DNA from: Ruminococcus sp.
GTDB lineage: Bacteria > Bacillota > Clostridia > Oscillospirales > Ruminococcaceae
Assembly: GCA_017534835.1 (NCBI GenBank)
Contig: JAFXVT010000023.1
Location: 1-64,000, forward strand
Length of the DNA: 64,000 bases
Direction of reading: 5' to 3'
Part shown: one piece after another, positions 50,866 to 59,167 of the stretch
Layout of the letters: the number at the start of each line of letters is the position of its first letter
Numbering within the stretch: the stretch's first letter is position 1
Made by a program: the position numbers and the translations under genes
The notes under the pieces: generated by a model
Database searches by the model: none
What the model was told of the DNA's origin: nothing
Seen by the model: the letters and a program-made list of their open reading frames with translations, nothing else

Positions 50866-52995
50866 ATGGTAGGAAAACAAGACAGCGGATTGTCCTGTTT
50901 TATGATAGTTATGAAGTTCCACGGTACACCGGTGACTAAGGAACAGGCGGAGAATCTCTCGGTGCTCGACCCCGAACAGAAAACGGGCGAGGTCGAGATA
51001 ATACAGTCTGCCAAAGCATTAAAAATGAAAGCAAAGCTGTGCCGTCTGAAGGTCGCAAAGCTCAAAGACGTTAATTCGCCCATTATCGCAAGAGGAAATA
51101 ACGGCGAATTCTTCATCGTTGCGAAGTCGAATGAGGACAAGTTCATGATACTTCAGACAAACAAGACAGCTCCCGAGATCATCGGGCGCGACGAGCTTGC
51201 GAAGATGTGGGACGGCACTGCTATAATCATAAATAAAAAGGGAGTTCTCGACCGCGAAGCTATTTTCAGCTTCAAGTGGTTCATCCCCACGATACTGAAA
51301 TTCAAGCGTGAGTTCATACTCGTTCTCATTGCCGTTTTCACTATGCAGCTCCTCGGCATACTCACGCCTGTTATGACGCAGGTCGTAGTCGATAAAGTCC
51401 TTGTACACCGTAGTATTTCCACGCTGAACGTGCTGACGATAGGCATAGCGATAGTTTACGTTTACGAGCTCATTCTCGGACTTGCCAAGAACTACGTTTT
51501 CACTCACACCACCAACCGCATAGACGTAATGCTCAGCTACAGGCTGTTCAGACATTTGTTCGCGCTTCCGCTGAAATACTTCGAGTCGCGCAGAGTCGGC
51601 GAGACAGTCGCAAGAGTCCGCGAGCTCGACAGTATCAGGAGCTTCCTCACAGGTACGCCGCTTTCGTCGATGATAGACCTCATCTTCATCGTAGTATACA
51701 TCGTCGTGCTGTTCTGCTACAGCAAAATGCTGACGGTGATAGTCATCTGCTCGATACCCGTATACGCGATACTTTCGGCGATAGTCACACCGCTCTTCAA
51801 GAAGCGCCTCGACGAAAAATTCGAGACCGGAGCGAATACGCAGTCCTTCCTTGTTGAATCCATAACAGGCGTTCAGACCGTAAAATCCTACGCTCTTGAA
51901 CCCAAATTCGAGAAAAAATGGGGCGATTTGCAGGCTGATTACGTCAAGGCAAGCTACAAGACCTCTATGGTCTCGGCTACAGCAGGCTCTACGGGTCAGT
52001 TCATACAGAAGGTGTTTGACCTGCTCATACTCTTCTTCGGTGCGAAAGCTGTTATGGACGGTCATTTCACCGTCGGACAGCTCGTTGCATTCCGAATGCT
52101 CTCGGGCAGAGTAAGCGGACCAGTCCTCCGCCTTGTACAGCTGTGGCAGGAATACCAGCAGGCTTCACTCTCAGTGAAGCGTATCGGCGATATTTTCAAT
52201 ACCGCAACAGAGCCTGTACTCAATACAAACCTTACTTCATTACCAAGGCTCGAAGGAAAGATTGTTTTTGACCAGGTACATTTCCGCTATGATCCGCAGG
52301 GCGGCGAGGTCATCAAGGGAATGAGCTTTGAAATTGAACCCGGCACAGTCGTCGGAGTTGTCGGACGCAGCGGCTCGGGAAAGAGTACCATTTCCAAGCT
52401 TATACAGCGTCTCTATATTCCCGAAGCAGGTAAGATCACCGTTGACGGAATGGATATTTCCCTTGTAAATCCTGCTATGCTCAGAAAGCAGATAGGAGTG
52501 GTATTGCAGGAGAACTTTATGTTCAACGGCACAGTTGCGGAAAATATCGCGATACACTGTCCGTCCGCGCCGCTTGAAAAGATAATCGAGTGCGCAAAGA
52601 TAGCAGGTGCCCACGACTTTATCCTTGAGCTCCCCAACGGCTATGACACGATGATTGGCGAAAAGGGAATGGGACTATCGGGCGGTCAGAAGCAGAGGAT
52701 AGCAATTGCAAGAGCGATACTCAATGACCCGCGCATACTTATATTCGACGAGGCGACCTCCGCTCTCGATTATGAGTCCGAGAGCATAATCCAGAACAAT
52801 CTTAAAGAGATATGCAAGAACAGAACTGTTATCATCATCGCGCACAGACTGTCCACGTTGAAGGACGCGCAGAAGATAATGGTCATCGACAAGGGAGACC
52901 TCGTTGAGTACGATACGCACGAGAGTCTTATGGCTCAGAATGGGCTCTACGCCTATCTCTACAATCAGCAGCAAAGGGGTGAGGTAGATGGCTGA
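50866..52995 (+). CDS. HlyB-type type I secretion ABC transporter with inactive C39-like domain
   Basis: The 709-residue protein has an N-terminal domain (1-130) like the C39 peptidase domain of bacteriocin exporters. The catalytic-Cys block reads QDSGLSCFMI, with Ser where active peptidases have Cys (DCG-type). HlyB also lacks that Cys and uses the domain to bind unfolded RTX substrates. Six membrane helices follow (about 150-430). The ATPase has GRSGSGKST, LSGGQKQR and ILIFDEATSALD. It exports the RTX protein through the cytoplasmic membrane. It overlaps the HlyD-type gene by 8 bases. Confidence 0.92.
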   Translation: MVGKQDSGLSCFMIVMKFHGTPVTKEQAENLSVLDPEQKTGEVEIIQSAKALKMKAKLCRLKVAKLKDVNSPIIARGNNGEFFIVAKSNEDKFMILQTNKTAPEIIGRDELAKMWDGTAIIINKKGVLDREAIFSFKWFIPTILKFKREFILVLIAVFTMQLLGILTPVMTQVVVDKVLVHRSISTLNVLTIGIAIVYVYELILGLAKNYVFTHTTNRIDVMLSYRLFRHLFALPLKYFESRRVGETVARVRELDSIRSFLTGTPLSSMIDLIFIVVYIVVLFCYSKMLTVIVICSIPVYAILSAIVTPLFKKRLDEKFETGANTQSFLVESITGVQTVKSYALEPKFEKKWGDLQADYVKASYKTSMVSATAGSTGQFIQKVFDLLILFFGAKAVMDGHFTVGQLVAFRMLSGRVSGPVLRLVQLWQEYQQASLSVKRIGDIFNTATEPVLNTNLTSLPRLEGKIVFDQVHFRYDPQGGEVIKGMSFEIEPGTVVGVVGRSGSGKSTISKLIQRLYIPEAGKITVDGMDISLVNPAMLRKQIGVVLQENFMFNGTVAENIAIHCPSAPLEKIIECAKIAGAHDFILELPNGYDTMIGEKGMGLSGGQKQRIAIARAILNDPRILIFDEATSALDYESESIIQNNLKEICKNRTVIIIAHRLSTLKDAQKIMVIDKGDLVEYDTHESLMAQNGLYAYLYNQQQRGEVDG

Positions 52996-54235
52996 CGAAC
53001 GCACTGAATATGCTCTCAGGCACAGCAGAAAGCACGACAGGGAGCTGAAATATGACTTCATGCCTGAAATGCTCGAGATAATCGAGCGCCCTGCGCACAA
53101 GGCAGGTACAGTCATAATCCTCAGCATTTTCTCGCTCCTTATCGCGGCAGTTATATGGGCTTGCTTGTCAAAGACTGACATAGTTGTCACGTCGAGCGGA
53201 ACGATACAGCCCGTCGGAAACATCAGCTCGCTCAACTCCTACGCGAGCGGCACTATCAAGTCTATAAACGTCGAGGAAGGAGCTTATGTCAAGGCAGGAG
53301 ATATCCTCATAGAGCTTGATACCCAGAGCCTTGACATTGACGTGGATACGCTGAATAATCAAAAAAGCGTCCTTGAAGCGCAGAGAGAATTCTATACGAT
53401 GATAAGGAACGGCGACGATATGTCAGGCAAGGACATTTCGTCGTATTCGGCAGATATACAGCCATATCTGCCCTCGATCATCGACAACGACAAAGCCTAT
53501 CACAACAACCTCAGCACTCTTGAAAGTGCGAAGGAAAACGCGAGCCTTAACAGGGACATCGCAAAGATAAAGCTTGATGAGTACAAAGTAAACTCAAATA
53601 TATCACAGGCTGAATATGACGCTCAGAAGCTTGTTGTGAAGCAGGCAGAGAACGAATTCATACAGGCTGAGACAAATGTGCTGAATGCTCAGACTTCATA
53701 CAGTGAGCAGATAAACTCGTCGCTTTCCGATATAAGCGGCAAGCTAAGTCAGGTCAATGCGGAGCTCGAGAAGTACCGCCTGTCCATTGAGTATCAGAAG
53801 ATAGTTGCTCCCGTGAATGGCTATATCAACAGCATTGCGGTCAACAATATCGGCGAGACTGTCACCTCTGCTCAGCAGGTCGTTACGATAGTTCCTGCTG
53901 ATACACCGGTCGAAATGGTGTGCTACGTCAAGAATATGGACATTGCAGATATAAAAGTCGGCATGGACGCTGAGATAAAGCTTGAAGCCTATCCGTACAA
54001 CAAGTACGGTACAGTAAAAGGCAAGGTCAAATACATAAGTCCCAGCTCGTTCCAGAACGAGAAGCTCGGAAGCGTCTACCTTGTGAAGCTCGACGTTGAC
54101 GATTCAAACCCGAATATCAACGTTATGTCAGGTCTTTCGGGAGCTGTAGAGGTCAAGATAGGCAGACAATCCGTTATGCGGTATTTCCTCGACCCCATAG
54201 TTAAGGGCTTCGGCGACAGTATGAAGGAAAAATAG
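52988..54235 (+). CDS. HlyD-type membrane fusion protein
   Basis: The 415-residue protein has a cytoplasmic N-terminus (1-40), one membrane helix (about 42-62), a lipoyl/barrel-sandwich half (SGTIQPVGNISSL, ASGTIKSINVEEGAYVKAGDIL), and a long alpha-helical hairpin (about 120-255). The second lipoyl half and a beta-barrel follow (YQKIVAPVNGYI, AEIKLEAYPYNKYGTVKGKV). In Gram-negatives HlyD links HlyB to TolC. No TolC homologue is in the window, and the host seems to have no outer membrane, so it may form a conduit through the thick wall. SD GGTGAGG within the end of the exporter gene. Confidence 0.9.
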   Translation: MADERTEYALRHSRKHDRELKYDFMPEMLEIIERPAHKAGTVIILSIFSLLIAAVIWACLSKTDIVVTSSGTIQPVGNISSLNSYASGTIKSINVEEGAYVKAGDILIELDTQSLDIDVDTLNNQKSVLEAQREFYTMIRNGDDMSGKDISSYSADIQPYLPSIIDNDKAYHNNLSTLESAKENASLNRDIAKIKLDEYKVNSNISQAEYDAQKLVVKQAENEFIQAETNVLNAQTSYSEQINSSLSDISGKLSQVNAELEKYRLSIEYQKIVAPVNGYINSIAVNNIGETVTSAQQVVTIVPADTPVEMVCYVKNMDIADIKVGMDAEIKLEAYPYNKYGTVKGKVKYISPSSFQNEKLGSVYLVKLDVDDSNPNINVMSGLSGAVEVKIGRQSVMRYFLDPIVKGFGDSMKEK

Positions 54236-54247
54236 TGTTAAAACAAC

Positions 54248-54282
54248 GGCGGTCCGTATATTGTGACGGACCGCCATTTTTG
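54248..54282 (+). terminator. Terminator of the RTX secretion operon
   Basis: GGCGGTCCGT atattgtg ACGGACCGCC followed by ATTTTTG. Confidence 0.8.
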
Positions 54283-54418
54283 TAGTATCAGCTTGGAATC
54301 TCGGGTGTCAGTGACCATATTATGCAGTAAAAGAGCAGCTGATCCGAATACTGTTCATAGATGCTCTCTTCATCCGAATCGTATCTTAGAGAATAAGGTC
54401 TGATCGGGTTACGCTATG

Positions 54419-54486
54419 GAATGCGGAAAAAAATCGCGGCTCAGAAAAACTGAACCGCGAAACTGCGCGCGCCCACTTGGCGCTGG
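54419..54486 (-). repeat. Trailer of tRNA-Arg, inverted copy of the tRNA-Lys trailer (54809-54878)
   Basis: Starting from the CCA end, the 68 bases after each tRNA are homologous: CCAGCG, GGGCGC, CGCAG, then CGCGGTTCAGTTT and the terminator ending TTTTTTTCCGC. Because the tRNAs diverge, the two copies form a long inverted repeat around the pair. The matching right copy spans 54809-54878. Confidence 0.75.
54425..54459 (-). terminator. Terminator of tRNA-Arg
   Basis: Minus strand: CGCGGTTCAG ttttt CTGAGCCGCG followed by ATTTTTTTCC. Confidence 0.75.
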
Positions 54487-54560
54487 CGTGCCTGGAGGGA
54501 TTCGAACCCCCGACCTACTGGTTCGTAGCCAGTCACTCTATCCAGCTGAGCTACAAGCAC
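54484..54560 (-). tRNA. tRNA-Arg (anticodon ACG)
   Basis: Minus strand cloverleaf of 77 bases including encoded CCA. Acceptor GTGCTTG/CAGGCAC; anticodon stem ACTGG/CCAGT with loop CTACGAA (anticodon at 54524-54526); T arm GGGGGTTCGAATCCC. It has a consensus promoter at 54577-54605. Confidence 0.95.
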
Positions 54561-54576
54561 ATTTACAACGATATTT

Positions 54577-54605
54577 ATTTTATCATATTTTCTCTAAAAA
54601 GTCAA
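54577..54605 (-). promoter_or_regulatory. Promoter of tRNA-Arg
   Basis: Minus strand: TTGACT, 17 bases, TAAAAT, 16 bases before the tRNA. Confidence 0.7.
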
Positions 54606-54694
54606 GTCGCATATTAAAAATCATCAGTTTGCACTAATATCTATGTGGATTTGCAGATCTATATTGCCAAATACAGCAAAAAGCATAAAGTAGC

Positions 54695-54723
54695 TTGACA
54701 AAACACCCTGTTTCTGATATAAT
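54695..54723 (+). promoter_or_regulatory. Promoter of tRNA-Lys
   Basis: TTGACA, 17 bases, TATAAT, 12 bases before the tRNA. Confidence 0.85.
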
Positions 54724-54735
54724 TATATGTGCTTT

Positions 54736-54811
54736 GAGACATTAGCTCAGTCGGTAGAGCATACGCCTTTTAAGCGTAGGGTCGAGGGTTCGAATCCCTC
54801 ATGTCTCACCA
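54736..54811 (+). tRNA. tRNA-Lys (anticodon TTT)
   Basis: Cloverleaf of 76 bases including encoded CCA. Acceptor GAGACAT/ATGTCTC; D arm GCTC/GAGC; anticodon stem TACGC/GCGTA with loop CTTTTAA (anticodon 54769-54771); T arm GAGGGTTCGAATCCCTC. Confidence 0.96.
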
Positions 54812-54878
54812 GCGTCGAGCGGGCGCACGCAGGATCGCGGTTCAGTTTATCTGGACCGCGAATTTTTTTCCGCGTCCC
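54809..54878 (+). repeat. Trailer of tRNA-Lys, inverted copy of the tRNA-Arg trailer
   Basis: This is the right partner of 54419-54486. It contains the terminator 54836-54870 (CGCGGTTCAG tttat CTGGACCGCG, then AATTTTTTTCC). The stem differences between copies keep pairing or sit at bulges. Confidence 0.75.
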
Positions 54879-54941
54879 ATAGTCGCATCTGTTTTGTAAC
54901 AGCTTTTCAGAATGGTGAAACGGCTTAGATCCGTTACCGAA

Positions 54942-54968
54942 AAAGTCCGATTTATCGGACTTTTTTTA
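54942..54968 (+). terminator. Isolated terminator-like hairpin
   Basis: AAAGTCCGA ttta TCGGACTTT with a T-run on both strands. No gene ends nearby except tRNA-Lys, which already has a terminator. The rest of 54879-55102 shows nothing I can name. Confidence 0.55.
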
Positions 54969-55102
54969 TTAACGTTTAATTTGAGCAGATTTTTGTTTAT
55001 TGTCTAAAACTGTGTAATTTACGGCTCAGGTGTGTAGTTCATAACACTGGTATTGATATTATTTTTTGCACTTGTAATGTATTTGAAACACATCAATGAG
55101 CA

Positions 55103-55193
55103 AACAGCGCAGCCGTTACATCCGGCTGCGCTGTTTCTGATAAAAGGATACGCCTGCGGCAATCTTACAGGAGGGTGAATGCCGCAGGCGTAT
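55103..55193 (-). terminator. Tandem terminators after the GH30/GH43 gene
   Basis: The first is a 13-base perfect stem (55148-55160 with 55181-55193) followed by CCTTTTATC on the minus strand. The second is AAACAGCGCAGCCG / CGGCTGCGCTGTTT (55103-55136). Confidence 0.75.
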
Positions 55194-55204
55194 GTGATCG
55201 TTAT

Positions 55205-58200
55205 TTAGCTCAGCTGCCAGCTGTCAACTGAAGCTGCGTTGTTGAATACGAAGTAGAGATCGTTCTTGCCGCTGAGGTCGACAACAGGAACTGTTATTTC
55301 CTGCATAGAGCCGCCTGCGGGGATCTCAACGTATGTTACAGCTGTACCGGAAGCGCTGCCCTTGCAGACCTTCATTACACAGCCGTTTGCGGAAGAAGCC
55401 TTTACAGTGAGTGTCTGAGCGCTCTTGCAGTCAACGCCTGAAACGCGGAACCAATCGCCTTTTTCAGCCTTTACAAGAGAATTGCCGCTTCCTGTTATCT
55501 CAATGCCGCCCTCGTGTGAGAACGTAGCAGCGCGGACGGGAGTGAACGGGTCGAGAGACTTGATCTGGTCTACGCCTGTCTTTGTGCCCTTGACCTGCTG
55601 CATCGTTCCGTCAGAGTTCATTGTGATCTTGTCGATGTGTGTGCTTCTGTAGCCCATACCGTTGAGATTCATATTGTCCTGGAGATACTGTGCGTGGTAG
55701 AAGAGATACCACTGATCCTTGAACTTCATGATCGTGTGGTGGTTGTTGCCGGTAGTTCCGAAGAAGTTGCCGATGTTCTTGAATACCTCGCCCTTATGAG
55801 TGAACGGTCCGAGCGGATTGTCGCTTACCATATAGTCGATGGCAGCTGTTGTAAGTCCGTACTGGTTGCCGTTTGTGCTCCAGTTTGTGCAGTAGCTGTA
55901 GTAGTATTTGCCGTTGAACTTGTGGATGCCGCTGTCCTCGAACATATAGGGAGCGTCGATCGTAGTCGGTGTGCCGACGATAGAAGTCATATTGTCGCTG
56001 AGAGCCACACAGCGTGCTGACTTGGGGTGATCTGAGGGTAAATTTTCTGTGCCGCCGCCGAAGTAGAGATAGCCCTTTCCGTCGTCATCGACGAGGACTG
56101 CGGGGTCGAATACCCACGGAACATCTGTGCAGCCTGCTGTCTTGCGGTCGATCATAGCGCGGCCGTTGGGATCGGACCAGGGACCTGTCGGGCTGTCGGA
56201 AGTAAGAACGCCGATACCATTTGCATTGTTTGCGAAGTATAGGAAGAACTTCTCCTTGCCGTTGATGGTCTTGTGAGCTGCTGTAGGAGCCCAGGAGTTG
56301 CCTGCCCACTTAGCGATACCGTTCTGACCGGCAGCGTTGATGAGACCGTGGTCGGTCCAGTTCACGAGGTCGTCAGAAGAGATGCAGCGGAGGCAGTTGA
56401 TAGTGCTGTAGGTCTCCTTTGTTACCTGACCGTTGCTGTAGAGCAGGTGGTCGTCAGTCATATAGATGTAAACTCTGCCGTTGTACTCCATAACGCCGGG
56501 GTCAGCGCCGAAATACTGAGCAATGAGCGGATTGTGCTCGTTGTCCTTTTTGTAGGCTGTAGCAAGATTGACTGTACCGAATTTCTGTGCGAGTGCATTG
56601 AGGTCGATCTGGGGAACGGGCTTCTCAGCGACGGGGAAATCCTTTATCTTGCCGAGGAGGAACTCAGAGAGGGAAACAAGGTCGTTTACCTCGAATTTGC
56701 CGCTCTGGTCAACGTCTGCTGCCTTTTCGGCATTCTTGTCTGTGAAGCCGTTTACGATGCCCTTTCTTGCGATGATGAGGTCGAAAGCAGTAACAGAGCC
56801 GTCGAAGTCTGTATCGCCGGGGATTATCGTTACGGGCTTTACTTCCTCAGGTCCGTCGATCTGTGTGCCTGCCTTTGCAACGATAGCTTCGTCGATGTAG
56901 AAGTTATCTGTGCCGCTCTCAGTCTCAACATAGAGGATGTAATTTGAACCCTCGGGGAGCTTGTAGTTCGGGTTTGCGAGCTGTACGTATGTGTCGGTGA
57001 TAGAATTTGCGCTTGCGATGTGGTCGTACTTTGTCTCGCCGGAAGCGTCTGTGTACTGGAGCGAGAGCATCATATTTGCGGAAGAACCGTTTGTAGCAGC
57101 AACAACACTGAAGCTGTATGTATCGCCTGCCTTGAATGTTGCGGAGTCGAGAGACTTCATAACTCCGTTCCATGCACTGCTTCTGTCCTGTATAAGGAGA
57201 GCTTCCTTGTCAGCGTAGGGAATCCTGCCGCTGAGAGTCGTTGTAGCGCCGCCTCTGCCTTCCCAGTCATCAGTGCTGCCCTCGAATGTATCGTGGTAGT
57301 AATAGCCGTTAGAATCGGGAGTGATCGGCTCCTTGGGAGTAGGTCCGTCTGTGTCGGCAGGGAGTCCCTTGCCGTCGCTTGTCATCGTTACGACGAACGT
57401 GGAGACGCTGCTTGCGGGGAGCTGTGCGTAGAATGACTCGCCGTTTGCTTCCATTCCCTTTGTCTGAGCGATATTCTCGCTGCCGGACGTCCTGTAGCGG
57501 TCAACGTTCGTGATGTTCCTGCCGCTGAGCGTGAACTGCTGTGTAACATCGGTTTTGCTGTTGTTTATAGCTACGATAGTTGCCTGTGTATCGCTGTGCT
57601 TGTACGCGGATACGAGGATGCCGCTGTTCGGCTGCTCGGTCGCGTCGATTCGCATATCTCCTGGACGCACCCACTTCGAGAACTGCGCCATCGCGTAGCC
57701 TCTCTTCGAGATCTTTCCGGTATCCCACATCGGGCTGTACTGACGTCTGATGTACCACCATACGTATGCGTTCATATTTCCGACAACCATTGCATTGTGG
57801 ATATTTTCTGCTACCTGTACGCCTTCCGGCCAGCGGTCAGCTGAATTCGCATCGCTGTTCGGAACGTATACCTCGGTCATCCATATCTCCTTGCCGCAGC
57901 TCTCAAGTGCCGGGAAGTCCATGGCGCTGCGCTGTGTGCCATAGAAGTGAGTACCGAACATATCACAGTTAGCGAATGCCTTGGAATCGTTCAGGATAGC
58001 GTTGTAGTAGTCCTTGCTGTAGCTGAAGCTCTCGGGCGACATCATCTTTGTGTTCGTGCCGGCTGTTACGGTAGGACCGTAATTTGCGAGGAACGAAGCA
58101 CATCTCGAAGGTGCCCAGTATGTCCACTCGCCGGACCAGTCAGGCTCGTTCTGAACTGAGATGGAATTCAGCTCAACGCCCTTGCTGTTGCAGAATTTGA

Positions 58201-58720
58201 TGAAGTCGTTGAGGTGCTTTGCGTAGTTTGCCTCTGCGCCGTTGTTGAGAACGTACTGACCGCCTCTCGGTCCGCCGGAGCCGTTGCTTCTCATCGAAGC
58301 CGGAGGGTTCCACGGAGTCGCAAATACCGTAGCACCGAGAGCTGAAGCTCTCTGAGCTGTCGGGATAGCGTTGTTCCACGCATTCTGCTGGTCGCTTACG
58401 AAGATTCGCAGGATAGTGAGACCGAGCTCGTTCGCGCCGTTGCCGAATGCAGTCTGCACCTGTGCTGCTGTCATATCTCCGGGAGCTCCGTTCTGAGCGT
58501 TATAGCTCTGCCACTCGGGGTGGTTCATTCCTCCGAAACCGCGGATACGCTGATATGTCTTGTTCGTGTTGATAGTGCAGGCGCCTGCCGCCTCAGCATC
58601 GAGCTGCTGAGGGGCAATGCCGGTCTGAGTTTCTGTCGGTATTACCGATGCCACTGAGAACAGCATTGCGCCGCTCACCGCGCCTGAGAGCAGGCGTGAC
58701 AGCTTTTTCTTGAAATTCAT
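55205..58720 (-). CDS. Cellulosomal bifunctional xylan enzyme GH30-CBM22-dockerin-GH43-CBM6-like
   Basis: This is a 1171-residue secreted protein (signal peptide about 1-45). GH30 covers about 45-445: acid/base in SVQNEPDW (Glu192), nucleophile in MTEVYV (Glu283), and WWYIRRQY, the arginine pair typical of GH30_8 glucuronoxylanases that bind methylglucuronic acid. CBM22 covers about 473-618 (DWEGRGGATTTLS, SAWNG). A dockerin lies inside the chain at about 632-695 (GDTDFDGSVTAFDLIIARKG). GH43 follows at about 725-1040 (base in FGADPGVM, Asp740; VFDPAVLVDDDG; FEDSGIHKFNGKYY) with a CBM6-like C-terminus. One protein would thus cut the glucuronoxylan backbone and remove arabinose or xylose. The start at 58720 follows GGAGG; the frame is open 28 codons further. 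Confidence 0.93.
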   Translation of the reverse strand: MNFKKKLSRLLSGAVSGAMLFSVASVIPTETQTGIAPQQLDAEAAGACTINTNKTYQRIRGFGGMNHPEWQSYNAQNGAPGDMTAAQVQTAFGNGANELGLTILRIFVSDQQNAWNNAIPTAQRASALGATVFATPWNPPASMRSNGSGGPRGGQYVLNNGAEANYAKHLNDFIKFCNSKGVELNSISVQNEPDWSGEWTYWAPSRCASFLANYGPTVTAGTNTKMMSPESFSYSKDYYNAILNDSKAFANCDMFGTHFYGTQRSAMDFPALESCGKEIWMTEVYVPNSDANSADRWPEGVQVAENIHNAMVVGNMNAYVWWYIRRQYSPMWDTGKISKRGYAMAQFSKWVRPGDMRIDATEQPNSGILVSAYKHSDTQATIVAINNSKTDVTQQFTLSGRNITNVDRYRTSGSENIAQTKGMEANGESFYAQLPASSVSTFVVTMTSDGKGLPADTDGPTPKEPITPDSNGYYYHDTFEGSTDDWEGRGGATTTLSGRIPYADKEALLIQDRSSAWNGVMKSLDSATFKAGDTYSFSVVAATNGSSANMMLSLQYTDASGETKYDHIASANSITDTYVQLANPNYKLPEGSNYILYVETESGTDNFYIDEAIVAKAGTQIDGPEEVKPVTIIPGDTDFDGSVTAFDLIIARKGIVNGFTDKNAEKAADVDQSGKFEVNDLVSLSEFLLGKIKDFPVAEKPVPQIDLNALAQKFGTVNLATAYKKDNEHNPLIAQYFGADPGVMEYNGRVYIYMTDDHLLYSNGQVTKETYSTINCLRCISSDDLVNWTDHGLINAAGQNGIAKWAGNSWAPTAAHKTINGKEKFFLYFANNANGIGVLTSDSPTGPWSDPNGRAMIDRKTAGCTDVPWVFDPAVLVDDDGKGYLYFGGGTENLPSDHPKSARCVALSDNMTSIVGTPTTIDAPYMFEDSGIHKFNGKYYYSYCTNWSTNGNQYGLTTAAIDYMVSDNPLGPFTHKGEVFKNIGNFFGTTGNNHHTIMKFKDQWYLFYHAQYLQDNMNLNGMGYRSTHIDKITMNSDGTMQQVKGTKTGVDQIKSLDPFTPVRAATFSHEGGIEITGSGNSLVKAEKGDWFRVSGVDCKSAQTLTVKASSANGCVMKVCKGSASGTAVTYVEIPAGGSMQEITVPVVDLSGKNDLYFVFNNAASVDSWQLS

Positions 58721-59167
58721 CTGATTAACCTCCAAATCTGAAATTGTCTGTACAATATTTGACAAACTTAAATTCCCTGTATACATAATACAACATATGA
58801 ACAATTTGTTAAACCCATTTTTTAAAGATTAGGTGGACGATTAGAAGATTTTTTCTTTTCAGATCAGAGAATTTGGCGCGATTATCCACTGATTTTGTGA
58901 ATTGTATACAGAATTTGCGTGGGGATGCCTGAGAGTAGTTGTAAGCGTAAGTTATACGGCTAATTGCAATGAATTGGTCATACAAGTTTGGTACAACTTT
59001 GTGGAAATGAACTGTTTTTTGTTCGTCAGCGAAGCAGCGTGCGGTAAATCAATTGCTCAAATTGGTCGAATCCGGTAAAAATCAACAATATTTGGCTTGC
59101 ATTCCTGCATAAAATGAGATAAAATGGAATACACATAACATCTTGACATAATTTCGGGAGGGATACT
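58721..59167. other. Divergent regulatory region between the two xylanase genes
   Basis: This 447-base AT-rich gap separates the divergent GH30/GH43 and GH11-like genes. A promoter for the rightward gene is at 59097-59125. A weaker leftward TTAACA, 16 bases, TATTAT lies at 58785-58812. A dyad TTTGTC/GACAAT-like pair (58744-58766) stands in the leftward leader. Nothing else is recognised. Confidence 0.45.
59097..59125 (+). promoter_or_regulatory. Promoter of the GH11-like gene
   Basis: TTGCAT, 17 bases, TAAAAT, 43 bases before the ATG. Confidence 0.55.

Noticed and set aside
51019..52065. Minus-strand open frame of 348 codons
   Set aside because: Antisense to the HlyB-type gene, whose membrane and ATPase parts are intact; Arg/Tyr-rich shadow translation.
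54416..54637. Plus-strand open frame of 73 codons over the tRNA-Arg region
   Set aside because: It is the translation of an antisense tRNA (GGIRTPDLLVRSQ-type peptide), a well-known annotation artefact.
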